Positions 1 to 9,189 are shown, counted from the stretch's first letter. The stretch is DNA of 64,000 nt from Metapseudomonas sp043392685 (GCA_043392685.1 JBHZGM010000018.1), one strand, 5' to 3'. The notes: generated by a model from the sequence alone, not told the origin. Made by a program: numbers and translations.

Positions 1-143
1 CAACCGAACGCCATCAGTCGCCAGTTGCGTGCCTGCGCCAGGCTGCTGCCCATGCGTCGGTCCCAGGCCTGCGCCGCTGCTTGGTAGGGCGTTACTGGTT
101 GCGGGGTGTCGCTGTAGCGCGCCCGCGGACGTTTGAAACGCAT
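1..143 (-). CDS. trbF: TrbF, conjugal transfer protein (N-terminal part only)
   Basis: The first 47 codons of a minus-strand gene that runs off the left edge. The start is the ATG whose complement lies at 141-143, preceded by a GGAGGA-type ribosome site. The peptide opens MRFKRPRARYSDTPQPV and continues PYQAAAQAWDRRMGSSLAQA, the usual beginning of TrbF just before its single N-terminal membrane anchor. TrbF is the VirB8-like bitopic inner-membrane assembly factor of P-type (IncP/Tn4371) secretion systems. It lies 12 bases downstream of trbL, in the expected order L-F, so trbG and trbI should follow outside the window. Most of the protein is not visible. Confidence 0.85.
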   Translation of the reverse strand, partial: MRFKRPRARYSDTPQPVTPYQAAAQAWDRRMGSSLAQARNWRLMAFG

Positions 144-155
144 CTTCGTCCTCCT

Positions 156-1331
156 TTACGAATTCGATGGGTCGCGGATCTGCGGCCCGGGGGATGAGCC
201 ACCACCATCGCCAGCACGCAGTGTGTGCGCGACCGTGGTAGCAGCCTGGGTGAGTTGCTGCTTGCGTTGCAGGCGCCTGGCCCAGTCGGGCTGTTTGGCT
301 TGGGGCATGGATGGGCTGTCAGTACTTGGCGCGCCACCAGTCATTGCACCGCCAGCGGCCGACCCAGAAGGCATGCCAGGCAAGGAGCGGGCTCCACCCA
401 TGGCGAGGCGCGCCGCACCGGGTGCCATACGGGCGCCGGCCAGCACGGCACCGCCGACGCCCGTCGCCACCGCGGCTGCGCCCGCGGCCATGCCCGTAAC
501 ACCGAGAGCCGTACCGGCGGCTGCACCGGCCCCCAGTTGCGGGGCGCCGGAGACCAGCCCGGTGGCGATGCCCGGACCGAAGATGCCCAGGCCCAGCAAG
601 GCCAGCGCGGCGAGCATGACCACCAGGGCATGGTCGATGGAGGGTTTGTCCGGAACGGCCTGGAACTCTGCGAACAACCCGCTGCCGATGCCGACGATCA
701 CCGCCAGTACCAGGACCTTGATGCCAGACGCCACCACGTTGCCCAGGACCTTCTCGGCGAGGAAGGCCGTCTTGTTCCAGAGGGCGAAGGGGACCAGGAC
801 GAAGCCGGCGAGGGTGGTCAGCTTGAATTCGATCAGGGTGACGAACAGCTGGATGGCCAGGAAGAAGAAGCTGACGATCACCACCAACCAGGCCAGAAAT
901 AGCACCGTGATGCTGTGCAGGTTTTCGAAGACGCCTGGAAATCCGCTGAGCGTGCTGATCTGCTCAAGGAGGGGGCCTCCTGCATCGACGCCAATGGAGG
1001 CCAACCGCCCCGGCTTCAGGAACTCGGCAGGGCTTAGCGCCGAGCCCGCCGCCAGCAGGCCCAACCCCGCGAAGGAGCTGAAGAGGATCTTCGCCAGCGC
1101 GTTGAAGTTGCCGATGATAAAGGCGAAGGCGCCGACGTAGAGGATCTTGCGGACCAGCTTGGTGCTGACGTCCTCGCCGCCCATGGCCCAGAGCAGCCCG
1201 GCCAGGGTCATGTCGATGGCCACCAGGGTCAGGGTGAGAAAGGCCACCTCGCTGCCGAGCAGGCCGAAGCCCGTGTCGATATACAGCCCGAAGACGTCGA
1301 GGAAGCGGTCGATCACGCTGACATCGTTCAT
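156..1331 (-). CDS. trbL: TrbL, P-type conjugative transfer membrane protein
   Basis: 391 residues. TrbL is the VirB6-like polytopic inner-membrane channel component of the mating-pair apparatus. Several hydrophobic segments are visible across residues 25-270, including stretches around LTLTLVAIDMTLAGLLWAMG and the FLAWLVVIVSFFFLAIQLFV run. A long Gly/Ala-rich linker (about residues 260-330) and a charged, low-complexity C-terminal tail follow, typical of this family. Its ATG overlaps the stop of the upstream trbK-like gene by four bases, so the two are translationally coupled. The order K-L-F matches Tn4371-type elements. The length is normal for ICE TrbL proteins, which are shorter than the RP4 version. 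Confidence 0.9.
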   Translation of the reverse strand: MNDVSVIDRFLDVFGLYIDTGFGLLGSEVAFLTLTLVAIDMTLAGLLWAMGGEDVSTKLVRKILYVGAFAFIIGNFNALAKILFSSFAGLGLLAAGSALSPAEFLKPGRLASIGVDAGGPLLEQISTLSGFPGVFENLHSITVLFLAWLVVIVSFFFLAIQLFVTLIEFKLTTLAGFVLVPFALWNKTAFLAEKVLGNVVASGIKVLVLAVIVGIGSGLFAEFQAVPDKPSIDHALVVMLAALALLGLGIFGPGIATGLVSGAPQLGAGAAAGTALGVTGMAAGAAAVATGVGGAVLAGARMAPGAARLAMGGARSLPGMPSGSAAGGAMTGGAPSTDSPSMPQAKQPDWARRLQRKQQLTQAATTVAHTLRAGDGGGSSPGPQIRDPSNS

Positions 1332-1513
1332 GGCACGTCCTCGTCGAAGCTCGGCGGGATGGCGGGCAGGGTCTCAGGGGTGAGGAACTCGCCGGGGCGA
1401 GCGCAACCGGAGTAGAAGCGTTCGGTCGAGTCGTATTGCCGTGCCACAACGTCATCGTCGCCACGTCCGCAGGCGGCCAGTGCCAGTAGCGGCAGCAACG
1501 CCAGGATTTTCAT
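1328..1513 (-). CDS. trbK: TrbK-like small entry-exclusion lipoprotein
   Basis: 61 residues with a short hydrophobic signal ending in a lipobox (LLALAAC, Cys15), so it is predicted to be lipidated and anchored in the membrane. After the Cys comes a short acidic tail. Its position between trbJ and trbL is where trbK sits in IncP plasmids and in many Tn4371-type elements; there TrbK blocks entry of a second copy of the same element. It starts 12 bases after trbJ and overlaps trbL by four bases. Sequence similarity to RP4 TrbK is not obvious, so the name rests on position and the lipoprotein signal. Confidence 0.65.
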   Translation of the reverse strand: MKILALLPLLALAACGRGDDDVVARQYDSTERFYSGCARPGEFLTPETLPAIPPSFDEDVP

Positions 1514-1525
1514 GGGTCGGCCTCC

Positions 1526-2260
1526 CTACCGATAGAACTGCACGGGGTAAGGGGTGTAGGGCGTGCCGCTGCCCATGAAGCGTCGCCGCAACTCCCGGGC
1601 CTCCTCGGCTGCCGCTGCCTGCCGGGCGAGCTCCAGGGCGATGGCGCGGTTCTGGGCGATCTGCAACTGCTGCGCCTGGATCGACTGCTTGGCCTGCAAG
1701 GCCAGCAATTGGTTGGTGGCCTGGGCCGCCTGTAGCGCGCCACCGGACGACTGGCTTTGCTGCACGAGGTCGGCCAGCACGTTCTCGTCCTGGGCCAGGT
1801 TCTGCGCCACCTGTGCCTGTATCCGCATGGCGGTGTGCAGTCCCTCGAGACCCTGCTTCCAGCGCTCACGCGCTTCCTGCGCCATTCGTTCGCCGGTGAC
1901 GCTGTTCGCGTAGTCGGCTGGATACAGGCGGGCAAACTCCTGATCCAGGCGCTGCACTTCGTAGGCGAGTCCTTGGGCCTCCGCCAACAAGCGCGACGTG
2001 GTGGCGAGGTTCCTGCGCAGCCGATTGACCACGTTGTAGTCCAGGGTTGCCAGGTGGCGGCCCTGGTTCAGCAGCATCTGGGCCTCGTTCTGCAACTGAC
2101 GGACCTGGTTGTTGACCATCTCCAGCGTGCGAACCGCAGTCAGGGTGTTCTGCGCGAGGTTGGTCGGGTCGATCACGGTGAGCGCGCTGGCCGGTTGGAA
2201 GGCCAGCAGGCCCAGCATCAACAGGGCCGCGTGTGCGTAACGGCAAGTACGAAGCGTCAT
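1526..2260 (-). CDS. trbJ: TrbJ, VirB5-like mating-pair protein
   Basis: 244 residues with a cleavable-looking signal (AALLMLGLLAFQPASA) and a long helical Gln/Ala/Arg-rich body, as expected for the periplasmic/pilus-associated VirB5-like TrbJ. The ATG at 2260 overlaps the trbE stop as ATGA and is preferred over a GTG nine bases upstream. The C-terminus reads FMGSGTPYTPYPVQFYR. Nearly the same ending occurs in the separately encoded EexN lipoprotein at 20.7 kb, which is noteworthy because TrbJ has been linked to entry exclusion in IncP systems. It sits in the standard place after trbE. Confidence 0.9.
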   Translation of the reverse strand: MTLRTCRYAHAALLMLGLLAFQPASALTVIDPTNLAQNTLTAVRTLEMVNNQVRQLQNEAQMLLNQGRHLATLDYNVVNRLRRNLATTSRLLAEAQGLAYEVQRLDQEFARLYPADYANSVTGERMAQEARERWKQGLEGLHTAMRIQAQVAQNLAQDENVLADLVQQSQSSGGALQAAQATNQLLALQAKQSIQAQQLQIAQNRAIALELARQAAAAEEARELRRRFMGSGTPYTPYPVQFYR

Positions 2261-4686
2261 GGCAGGCACTCTTTGCGTGGTGTGGGATGGGAGGCGAGCA
2301 GGTCGGCGGCCCAGTCCAGGCTGCGGTGGCGTAGCCAGGCGGCGGCGAAATCCGCTGGACCGGACTCCTGGAGGACCCGGCTGATTGCTCGTTGCTCGGC
2401 CGGGCTGGCGGAGGCAGCGAAGGCCAGCGCTACCGGCCCGAGGTCAAGGTCGAACAGCCGGTTGCCCAGGCGCGACTGGTAGTAGTAATCACGCTTGGGC
2501 GTGGCCTGGGCGATGATGTCGATCTGCCGATCATTCAGGCCGAAGCCCTGGTAGATGCCGCGGATCTGCGGCTCGCTGGCCTGCGGGTTGGGCAGGAAGA
2601 TGCGGCTGGCGCAGCTCTCGATGATGGCTGCGGCGATGCTGGAGTCCTTGATGTCGGCCAGCGACTGGGTGGCGAAGATCACCGAGACATTCTTCTTGCG
2701 CAGGGTCTTGAGCCATTGGCGGATGCGCGCGGCGAACAGCGGCTCGTCGAGAAATAGCCAGGCCTCGTCGAGGATCAGCAGGGTGGGCGCGCCGTCGAAG
2801 CGTTCCTCGAAGCGCGCGAACAGGTAGCCCAGCACGGCGGCCACCGCCGCCTTGCTGTGCATCAGCTCCTCCATCTCGAAGCACTGCACATCGGCCATGC
2901 CCAGCCGATCGCGATCAGCGTCCAGCAACTGGCCGTGGGCTCCACCCAGCACATAGGGCTGCAACGCCTGGCGCAAAGCGTTGTCCTGCAGCAGCACGCA
3001 CAGGCCGGTCAGGGTGCGCTGCGCCTCGGGGGCGCCGGCCAGGCTATCCAGCGCAGTCCACAGCGCGGCCTTTTGTTCAGGGCCGACGGCCACGCCCTCC
3101 TGTAGCAGGCGCGCCTCCAGCCACTCGGCGGACCAGGCGCGGTAGCCGGCCTGGTCGATGCGCGCCAGGGGCTGGAAGGCCATATCGCCATCGCCGCCCA
3201 GCTCGTAGTGCTCGCCGCCCAGGCCCAGCACCGTCGCGCGCAGCGAGCGCCCCATGTCGAAGAGAAACAGGCGCGCGCCCGGGTAGCGACGGAACTGCAG
3301 GGCCAGGGTCGCCAGCAGCACCGACTTGCCCATGCCGGTGGGGCCGGCCACCAGGGTGTGGCCGACGTCGCCGACATGGGTGACCAGCCGGAACGGCGTT
3401 GCGCCATCCGTGCGTGTCACTACCAGAGGCGGACCGTCGAGGTGATGGTTGCGCGTGGGGCCGGCCCAGACTGCCGACAGCGGCATAAGATGCGCCAGGT
3501 TGAGAGTGGACACCAGCGGCTGCCGCACATTGGCGTAGGCATTGCCGGGGATGGACGACAGCCAGGCCTCCACGGCGTTGAGGCTCTCGGCAAGTGTGAC
3601 GAAGCCGCGTCCCTGGATCACCCGCTCGACCAGCCGCAACTTCTCGTCAGCGACCTGGGCATCGCAGTCGCTCACCGTCACGGTGGCGGTCAGGTAGCCA
3701 AAGGCGACCTGGTCGGCGCCCAGTTCCTGCAACGCCGCATCGGCGTCGCTGGCCTTGTTCGCCGCGTCGCTGTCGAGCAGGGGGCTTTCCTGCTGGAAGA
3801 GCGCTTCGCGCAGCAGCGCCAGGACGCCCTTGCGCTTGGCAAACCATTGCCGGCGCAGGCGCACCAGCTCCTTCTCGGCCTCGTCCTTGTCCAGGCAGAT
3901 GAAGCGGGTCGACCAGCGATAGGGGATGCCCAGGCGGTTGAGGTCATCCAGCAGGCCCGGCCAGGTCGAGGTGGGAAAGCCGCGCACCGAGAGCACGCGC
4001 AGGTGCTGCTCGCCCAGCCGCGGTGCCAGACCCGTGGCCAGCGGACAGTCGGCCAGCAGCGTGTCCAGGTGGAAGGGCACCTCCGGCACGTCGATTCGCT
4101 GGTGGTGCGTCGACACCGTGGCGTGCAGGTAGGTCAGCGTTTGGCTGTCGTCGAGCCAGGCCAGCTCGGGCATCACCCCGTCCAGCAGGTCGAAGAAGCG
4201 ATCGCTCTCGACGATGAAGGCGGCCAGCCGTTCGTGCCAGTCGACGCCGCGATGCGCCCGGTGCTCGTAGAGCAGGCCGGCGGCGCGGGAGCGTGACTCT
4301 TCCGGTGGCAGGTAGAGCAGCGTCAGGTGGTAGGCACTCTCGAAGTGTCGGCCTTGGGCCTCGAAGGCGGCACGGCGCTCCTCGTCCACCAGCCAGGACA
4401 GCGGCTCGGGAAAGTCGCTGTCGGGATAGCCCGCTGCCGCCAGGCGCTCGGCCTCGATGAACAGCGCCCAGCCCGAACCCAGTCGGCGCAGGGCATTGTT
4501 CAGGCGCGCCGAGGTGGCCACCAGCTCGCCTTGGGTGGCGCTGTCCAGGTCCGGGCCGCGAAAGTGCAAGGTGCGCTGGAAGGCACCGTCCTTGTTCAGC
4601 ACCACGCCCGGGGCGACCAAGCCAGCCCAGGGCAGCCAGTCGGCCAGTTGCGCGGGACGACGCTGGTATTCGGTGAGGTTCAGCAT
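2257..4686 (-). CDS. trbE: TrbE, VirB4-type conjugation ATPase
   Basis: 809 residues, the full length for the family. TrbE is the cytoplasmic VirB4-type ATPase that powers pilus assembly and substrate translocation. A Walker A motif (GPTGMGKS) lies at about residue 446, and a Walker B-type run (LLILDEAWLFLD) further on, followed by the FATQSLADIKDS motif typical of VirB4/TrbE. The start MLNLTEYQRRPAQLADWLPW is the conserved TrbE N-terminus, so the longer upstream reading frame was not used. It begins 11 bases after trbD and overlaps trbJ by four bases. Confidence 0.95.
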   Translation of the reverse strand: MLNLTEYQRRPAQLADWLPWAGLVAPGVVLNKDGAFQRTLHFRGPDLDSATQGELVATSARLNNALRRLGSGWALFIEAERLAAAGYPDSDFPEPLSWLVDEERRAAFEAQGRHFESAYHLTLLYLPPEESRSRAAGLLYEHRAHRGVDWHERLAAFIVESDRFFDLLDGVMPELAWLDDSQTLTYLHATVSTHHQRIDVPEVPFHLDTLLADCPLATGLAPRLGEQHLRVLSVRGFPTSTWPGLLDDLNRLGIPYRWSTRFICLDKDEAEKELVRLRRQWFAKRKGVLALLREALFQQESPLLDSDAANKASDADAALQELGADQVAFGYLTATVTVSDCDAQVADEKLRLVERVIQGRGFVTLAESLNAVEAWLSSIPGNAYANVRQPLVSTLNLAHLMPLSAVWAGPTRNHHLDGPPLVVTRTDGATPFRLVTHVGDVGHTLVAGPTGMGKSVLLATLALQFRRYPGARLFLFDMGRSLRATVLGLGGEHYELGGDGDMAFQPLARIDQAGYRAWSAEWLEARLLQEGVAVGPEQKAALWTALDSLAGAPEAQRTLTGLCVLLQDNALRQALQPYVLGGAHGQLLDADRDRLGMADVQCFEMEELMHSKAAVAAVLGYLFARFEERFDGAPTLLILDEAWLFLDEPLFAARIRQWLKTLRKKNVSVIFATQSLADIKDSSIAAAIIESCASRIFLPNPQASEPQIRGIYQGFGLNDRQIDIIAQATPKRDYYYQSRLGNRLFDLDLGPVALAFAASASPAEQRAISRVLQESGPADFAAAWLRHRSLDWAADLLASHPTPRKECLP

Positions 4687-4697
4687 GGCGGCTCTCC

Positions 4698-4970
4698 TCA
4701 CACGTCCAGCAGCGGGGATTGCTTGATGTGCCGCGCGAAGACCTGCAGGAACTGCGGATCGAGGCGGGCGCCCCAGACGGCCAGCGAGTGGCCGACCAGC
4801 CAGAGCACCAGGCCCGGAATCCATAGCTGCAGGCCCAGGCCGACCACGGCCGCGAGGGTGCCGTTGAGGATGGCCACGTTGCGTGGCGCGCCGCCGAGCA
4901 GGATTGGCTCGGTCAGTGCGCGGTGCAGCGGCACTTCGAAACCGGGGAGGAGAGTGCGCTCGCCGTTCAT
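4698..4970 (-). CDS. trbD: TrbD, VirB3-like membrane protein
   Basis: 90 residues with two closely spaced hydrophobic segments (about residues 32-66), the VirB3/TrbD arrangement. The N-terminus LLPGFEVPLHRALTEPILLG is the conserved family opening. VirB3-type proteins are inner-membrane partners of the VirB4/TrbE ATPase. The ATG overlaps the trbC stop by four bases and the gene ends 11 bases before trbE. It lies inside a longer out-of-family reading frame, and the start was set by the family N-terminus. Confidence 0.93.
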   Translation of the reverse strand: MNGERTLLPGFEVPLHRALTEPILLGGAPRNVAILNGTLAAVVGLGLQLWIPGLVLWLVGHSLAVWGARLDPQFLQVFARHIKQSPLLDV

Positions 4971-5308
4971 GCAACCACCGCCCCGCCGGAAAAGCTGAAG
5001 AAGCTGAGGAAGAACGACGACGCGGCAAAGGCGATGGACAGGCCGAAGACGATCTGGATCAGCTTGCGGAAGCCGCCGCTGGTATCGCCGAAGGCCAGCG
5101 TCAGGCCGGTGGTGATGATGATGATCACTGCGACGATGCGTGCCACCGGGCCCTGCACGGAGTCGAGGATCGATTGCAGCGGCCCTTCCCAGGGCATGCC
5201 GGAGCCTGCGGCGAATACCGGAACGCACACGCCCAGGCAAAGTGCGCCCAGTAGGAGTGCGCTGGCGGCACGACGACGAAAAGCAACGAAGGTATGGAGG
5301 AGAGTCAT
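4967..5308 (-). CDS. trbC: TrbC, conjugative pilin precursor
   Basis: 113 residues. A long N-terminal signal (about residues 1-34, ending VPVFA) is followed by two hydrophobic helices, one around IVAVIIIITTGLTLAFGD and the other near the C-terminus. This is the VirB2/TrbC pilin architecture. In RP4 the TraF peptidase cuts and cyclises TrbC into the mature pilin subunit, and a matching traF is present at 31.2-31.7 kb, so the two probably work together. It is coupled to trbB and trbD by ATGA overlaps. Confidence 0.93.
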   Translation of the reverse strand: MTLLHTFVAFRRRAASALLLGALCLGVCVPVFAAGSGMPWEGPLQSILDSVQGPVARIVAVIIIITTGLTLAFGDTSGGFRKLIQIVFGLSIAFAASSFFLSFFSFSGGAVVA

Positions 5309-6309
5309 GGCTGATTCCCTGTCGTGGATGAAGGAGAAAGGAGGGCGTCGATCGAAGTCAGCTGATAGCCGCGCTCGTCATGGCCAATGACGCGAGCGAT
5401 CTGCTGCACATGGCGGGCGCGGCCGCGCCCGGCAAGGAACACCACCAGGTTGATGGCCTCGGCGATCAGGGCCCGTGGCGCGGCCAGGGCGACTTCCAGG
5501 ATCAGTTGTTCCAGGCGTAGCAGGGCGCCCTGGGCGGAGCCGGCATGGAGGGTGGCGATACCGCCCGGGTGGCCGGTGCCCCAGGCCTTGACCAGGTCCA
5601 GGGCTTCGCCGCCCCGTACTTCGCCAACTACCACCCGATCGGGGCGTAGGCGCAGGGTGGAGCGCACCAGGTCGGCCATGGACACCACGCCGGGCTTCGT
5701 GCGCAGGGCGACGTGATCGAGGGCGGGGCATTGCAGTTCGACCGTGTCCTCCAGGACCAGCACGCGGTCACCGGTGCCGGCTACTTCGGCCAGCAGGGCG
5801 TTGGCCAGGGTGGTCTTGCCGGTGCTGGTGCCACCGGCAACGAGGATGTTCTGCCGGTCGCGCACGGCGACACGCAGGTAGTCGGCTTGTGCGGCGTCGA
5901 GGACTCCGTCGGCCACGTACTGCTGCAGGGGAATGACGCTGGCGGCCCGTTTGCGCAGGGCAAAGGTCGGCCCGATTGCCACGGGTGGCAGTACGCCTTC
6001 GAATCGCTCGCCGGACTCCGGCAACTCGGCGCTGAGCAGGGGCTTGCACCGGTGCACTTCGACGCCGATATGCGCGGCAACCAGGCGGATGATCCGCTCG
6101 CCGTCGGCGGCGGGCAGCGTGCCCAGTCTGGAGCGGCCGGTGGACAGGCGATCCAGCCAGAGCACACCGTCGGGGTTGAGCATGACCTCGACCACATCCG
6201 GATCATCCAGGGCGGCGGCGATCAGTGGGCCCATCGCCGTGCGCAGCATGCGGGTTCGGCGATCCAGGGAGGCCGCTGCTGCGCTCCGCATCGGGGAGGC
6301 GGTGGTCAT
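5305..6309 (-). CDS. trbB: TrbB, VirB11-type conjugation ATPase
   Basis: 334 residues. The Walker A motif GGTSTGKT lies at about residues 159-166. It is followed by VLVLEDTVELQC (Asp box/Walker B region), RPDRVVVGEVRGGEALD and the GTGHPGGIATLHAGSA His box, the full motif set of the GspE/VirB11 secretion ATPases. TrbB is the hexameric cytoplasmic ATPase of the P-type mating apparatus. It is coupled by four-base overlaps to the ribbon-helix-helix gene upstream and trbC downstream, and is the first canonical trb gene of the operon. Confidence 0.95.
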   Translation of the reverse strand: MTTASPMRSAAAASLDRRTRMLRTAMGPLIAAALDDPDVVEVMLNPDGVLWLDRLSTGRSRLGTLPAADGERIIRLVAAHIGVEVHRCKPLLSAELPESGERFEGVLPPVAIGPTFALRKRAASVIPLQQYVADGVLDAAQADYLRVAVRDRQNILVAGGTSTGKTTLANALLAEVAGTGDRVLVLEDTVELQCPALDHVALRTKPGVVSMADLVRSTLRLRPDRVVVGEVRGGEALDLVKAWGTGHPGGIATLHAGSAQGALLRLEQLILEVALAAPRALIAEAINLVVFLAGRGRARHVQQIARVIGHDERGYQLTSIDALLSPSSTTGNQP

Positions 6310-6740
6310 GGACGGTCCCCCGCAGCCTGGGCTTCTGACGGAGCGGCCTCATGCAGGTCACTGACCAGACTGCGCCCGCGCTGTAGGTGGCGCCCCAGTT
6401 GCTCGACGAACTGGGTGAAGCGCAGCTTGCCCTGCGCGCGCGCCGCGTCCTGATGAGCCTCGGGCACTGGTGTGCTGACGGTGAGGTAGTAGCGCACGTA
6501 GAGCGCGACGGTCTCGATCAGGATGTTCTGGTCGCGCTCCAGTCGCTCGAACTGGCGCGACAGCCGATCCAGCCGCTTGGCCATGGCCACCTCGCGCTGT
6601 TCCCCGGAGTCTGGTGACAGCCAGGAAGCGAGGGCTGCGGCGATGATCGAGGACTTCGACACCCCCTTGGTGATCGCCAGCTCGTTCAGGCGTTTGGCGT
6701 GTTCGGGTTGGATGAACAGGTTCAGGCGGGTTCGGCTCAT
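6306..6740 (-). CDS. CopG-type ribbon-helix-helix protein between traG and trbB
   Basis: 144 residues. The N-terminus (MSRTRLNLFIQPEHAKRLNE, then KGVSKSSIIAAALASWL) is a ribbon-helix-helix DNA-binding fold: a short beta strand, helix, turn with SKS, and second helix. The middle is a long charged helix likely to form a coiled coil. CopG-like genes occupy exactly this slot in Tn4371-family ICEs, and a role in autoregulating the transfer operon or in relaxosome contacts has been suggested by position only. It overlaps both neighbours by four bases. Confidence 0.85.
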   Translation of the reverse strand: MSRTRLNLFIQPEHAKRLNELAITKGVSKSSIIAAALASWLSPDSGEQREVAMAKRLDRLSRQFERLERDQNILIETVALYVRYYLTVSTPVPEAHQDAARAQGKLRFTQFVEQLGRHLQRGRSLVSDLHEAAPSEAQAAGDRP

Positions 6741-8728
6741 AGGGCGATTCCATCGTCAGGGTCGAGGGCGGCCAGCCGCGCTGCGCGCTGCAGGCGCGGA
6801 TCGGGCTGGGTAGGGAAGAGGGCCGGGGTGTCGTCCTCATCGAGCAGCAGCAGGTCGCTGGCCAGCTCGTCGAGGTCAGGCAACTGGGCGATTTCCGCCA
6901 GCTCGGGCTGGCGGCGATGGCCGCCGTCCTCGAGGGACTCGCCGCTGGCCGGTCCTGTCTGCGGAGCGTCAATGGCCGAGGGGACGGTCAAGGCACTCCA
7001 ATCGTCCGGTCGCGCGGCGGGGGCGTCGGCGTAGCGACCAGGCCCTAGCCGTGGCGCTGGAAGTACCCGACGCTGGAAGTTGGTGTCGGTGAAATAGCGC
7101 AGCTTCTTGGCCCGGATCGGCGCATGGCCGGAGAGCATCACCACCGATTCGTCGGTGGGCAGTTGCATCACCTCACCGGGAGTCAGCAACGGGCGAGCCG
7201 TCTCCTGGCGCGAGACCATCAGGTGGCCCAGCCAGGGCGCGAGCCTGTGGCCGGCGTAGTTGCGTTGTGCGCGCAGCTCGGTGGCTGTGCCCAGCGTTTC
7301 GGAGATGCGCTTGGCGGTGCGCTCGTCGTTGGTGGCGAAGGTCACCCGCACATGGCAGTTGTCGAGGATCGAGTGGTTCTGGCCGTAGGCCTTGTCGATC
7401 TGGTTGAGCGACTGCGAGATGAGGAAGGCGCGCAGTCCGTAGCCGGCCATGAAGGCCAGCGCCGACTCGAAGAAATCCAGCCGCCCCAGCGCGGGGAACT
7501 CATCGAGCATCAGCAGCAGCTTGTGCCGGCGCTCGATGCCGTCGGTGCCATCGAGTGATTCGGTCAGGCGCCGGCCTATCTGGTTGAGGAGCAGGCGAAT
7601 CAGCGGCTTGGTGCGGCTGATGTCCGAGGGCGGTACTACCAGGTACAGGGATACGGGATGCTCGGCTGAGATGAGGTCGGCGATCCGCCAGTCGCAACGC
7701 GAGGTGACCTCGGCGACCGTCGGATCACGGTATAGGCCGAGGAAGGACATGGCCGTCGACAGTACGCCCGAACGCTCGTTCTCACTCTTGTTCAGCACCT
7801 CGCGCGCGGCCGAGGCCACCACCGGATGAGGCGCGTCGCCCAGGTGGGGTGTGCTCATCATCCGGTGCAGGGTCAGCTCGAAGGTGCAGGACGGGTCCGA
7901 GAGGAAGTTGGCGACGCCGCGCAGGGTCTTGTCCTCCCCGGCATAGAGCACGTGCAGGATGGCGCCGACCAGCAGTGCATGGCTGGTCTTTTCCCAGTGA
8001 TTGCGTCGCTCCAGCGCGCCCTCCGGGTCGACCAGGATATCGGCGATGTTCTGCACGTCTCGCACTTCGTGGGTGCCGCGACGTACCTCCAGCAGCGGGT
8101 TGTAGGCCGCTGAAGCCGGGTCGGTGGGGTTGAACAGCAGGCAATGGGAGAAGCGCGAACGCCAGCCAGCGGTCAGGTTCCAGTTCTCACCCTTGATGTC
8201 ATGGATGACGGCGGAGGCCGGCCAGGAGAGGAGGGTGGGGACTACCAGGCCGACACCTTTGCCAGAGCGCGTCGGTGCGAAGGCCAGCACATGCTCCGGG
8301 CCTTCATGGCGCAGGTACTGCTCCTCGAACAGGCCAAGGAATACCCCCGCCGGTTGGGTCAGCCCGGCGCGGCGCACCTCATCCGCATCGGCCCAGCGTG
8401 CCGACCCGTAGGTCGTGACATGCCTAGCCTGGCGCGCCCTCCAGAGGGCCATGCCGATTGCCACCACCAAGGCCAGCAGGCTGCTGCAGGCGGCGATGCT
8501 ACCGCCGACGTTGAAGACCTCCGGCGCATAGGCATCGAAGAAAAACCACCACTCGAACAGACGCCAAGGGTGATAGATGGGCATGCCGAACCATTCGAAC
8601 CAGGGCGCTCCCAGGCGAGACTGGTAGCCAAGCGCGGCGGCTGTCCACTGCGTGGCACTCCAGATCCCGGAAAGGGTAATGGCCAACACCACCAGCACCT
8701 GGCCGTACAGCACCGTCGTCGCTTGCAT
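6737..8728 (-). CDS. traG: TraG/VirD4-type coupling protein
   Basis: 663 residues from the ATG at 8728; a TTG four codons upstream is a possible alternative. Two or three N-terminal transmembrane segments (residues about 5-95) precede a cytoplasmic ATPase domain with Walker A APTRSGKGVG near residue 152 and Walker B LLLMLDEFPALGRL near residue 404. The type IV coupling protein links the relaxosome (relaxase at 28.9-30.8 kb) to the trb channel. It begins the conjugation operon, overlapping the copG-like gene. Accessory cargo lies immediately upstream, as is usual at this site in Tn4371-type elements. Confidence 0.95.
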   Translation of the reverse strand: MQATTVLYGQVLVVLAITLSGIWSATQWTAAALGYQSRLGAPWFEWFGMPIYHPWRLFEWWFFFDAYAPEVFNVGGSIAACSSLLALVVAIGMALWRARQARHVTTYGSARWADADEVRRAGLTQPAGVFLGLFEEQYLRHEGPEHVLAFAPTRSGKGVGLVVPTLLSWPASAVIHDIKGENWNLTAGWRSRFSHCLLFNPTDPASAAYNPLLEVRRGTHEVRDVQNIADILVDPEGALERRNHWEKTSHALLVGAILHVLYAGEDKTLRGVANFLSDPSCTFELTLHRMMSTPHLGDAPHPVVASAAREVLNKSENERSGVLSTAMSFLGLYRDPTVAEVTSRCDWRIADLISAEHPVSLYLVVPPSDISRTKPLIRLLLNQIGRRLTESLDGTDGIERRHKLLLMLDEFPALGRLDFFESALAFMAGYGLRAFLISQSLNQIDKAYGQNHSILDNCHVRVTFATNDERTAKRISETLGTATELRAQRNYAGHRLAPWLGHLMVSRQETARPLLTPGEVMQLPTDESVVMLSGHAPIRAKKLRYFTDTNFQRRVLPAPRLGPGRYADAPAARPDDWSALTVPSAIDAPQTGPASGESLEDGGHRRQPELAEIAQLPDLDELASDLLLLDEDDTPALFPTQPDPRLQRAARLAALDPDDGIAL

Positions 8729-9189
8729 CCCTGAACCCAACCTCTCCGATCAAGCACTCGGCACGCCGATGTGCCGCGGGCGAGAGGTTCGGCAATGGTG
8801 GGGGAGGGGTCAAAGACCGATTCGCGGGTAATTAAGAGCGAGGCGACAACTGTTCTGGCTGCGGGGTTTGGGGGAGGGAATCAACAGGGTACGGCGTGCC
8901 CTCCAGACAGACGTCGACCACAGCTGCCAGTTGATATGGGCAGAAGCCGGCCAGAAGGAGACTCGCAGATGACGAGGAAACGAAGGGTGACCCAAGGATA
9001 GGAGAGCACGTAGTTCTGCTCGAATGTCATATTTAGGCGGGTCACTGCGCTTTGCTACACAGTACGCAGTGACCCTTACAGCGTTACTTGTCAGTTGCTA
9101 GTCGCTCTATCTGGAAGGGACGAACGATTAGCACGACCAACCAGACGACCGAGCAAACTCGTGCCTATCTACAGGTGGCCTATCACCGC
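8729..9189. other. Non-coding junction between ICE core and DMSP cargo, with a hairpin
   Basis: About 460 bases without a credible gene. It is the join between the traG promoter side and the end of dddT. The clearest element is a perfect 11-bp stem, GGGTCACTGCG at 9039-9049 and CGCAGTGACCC at 9065-9075, placed about 115 bases past the dddT stop. There is no T-tract next to it on the minus strand, so it may be a processing or 3'-end stabilising hairpin rather than a classical terminator. The traG-proximal part should hold the conjugation promoter; no clear -35/-10 pair stood out. Confidence 0.5.

Noticed and set aside
133..1140. Long plus-strand frame of 335 codons opposite trbL
   Set aside because: Composition is the mirror of a GC-rich membrane gene (Pro/Ala/Arg-rich, no domain), and trbL on the other strand is well supported.
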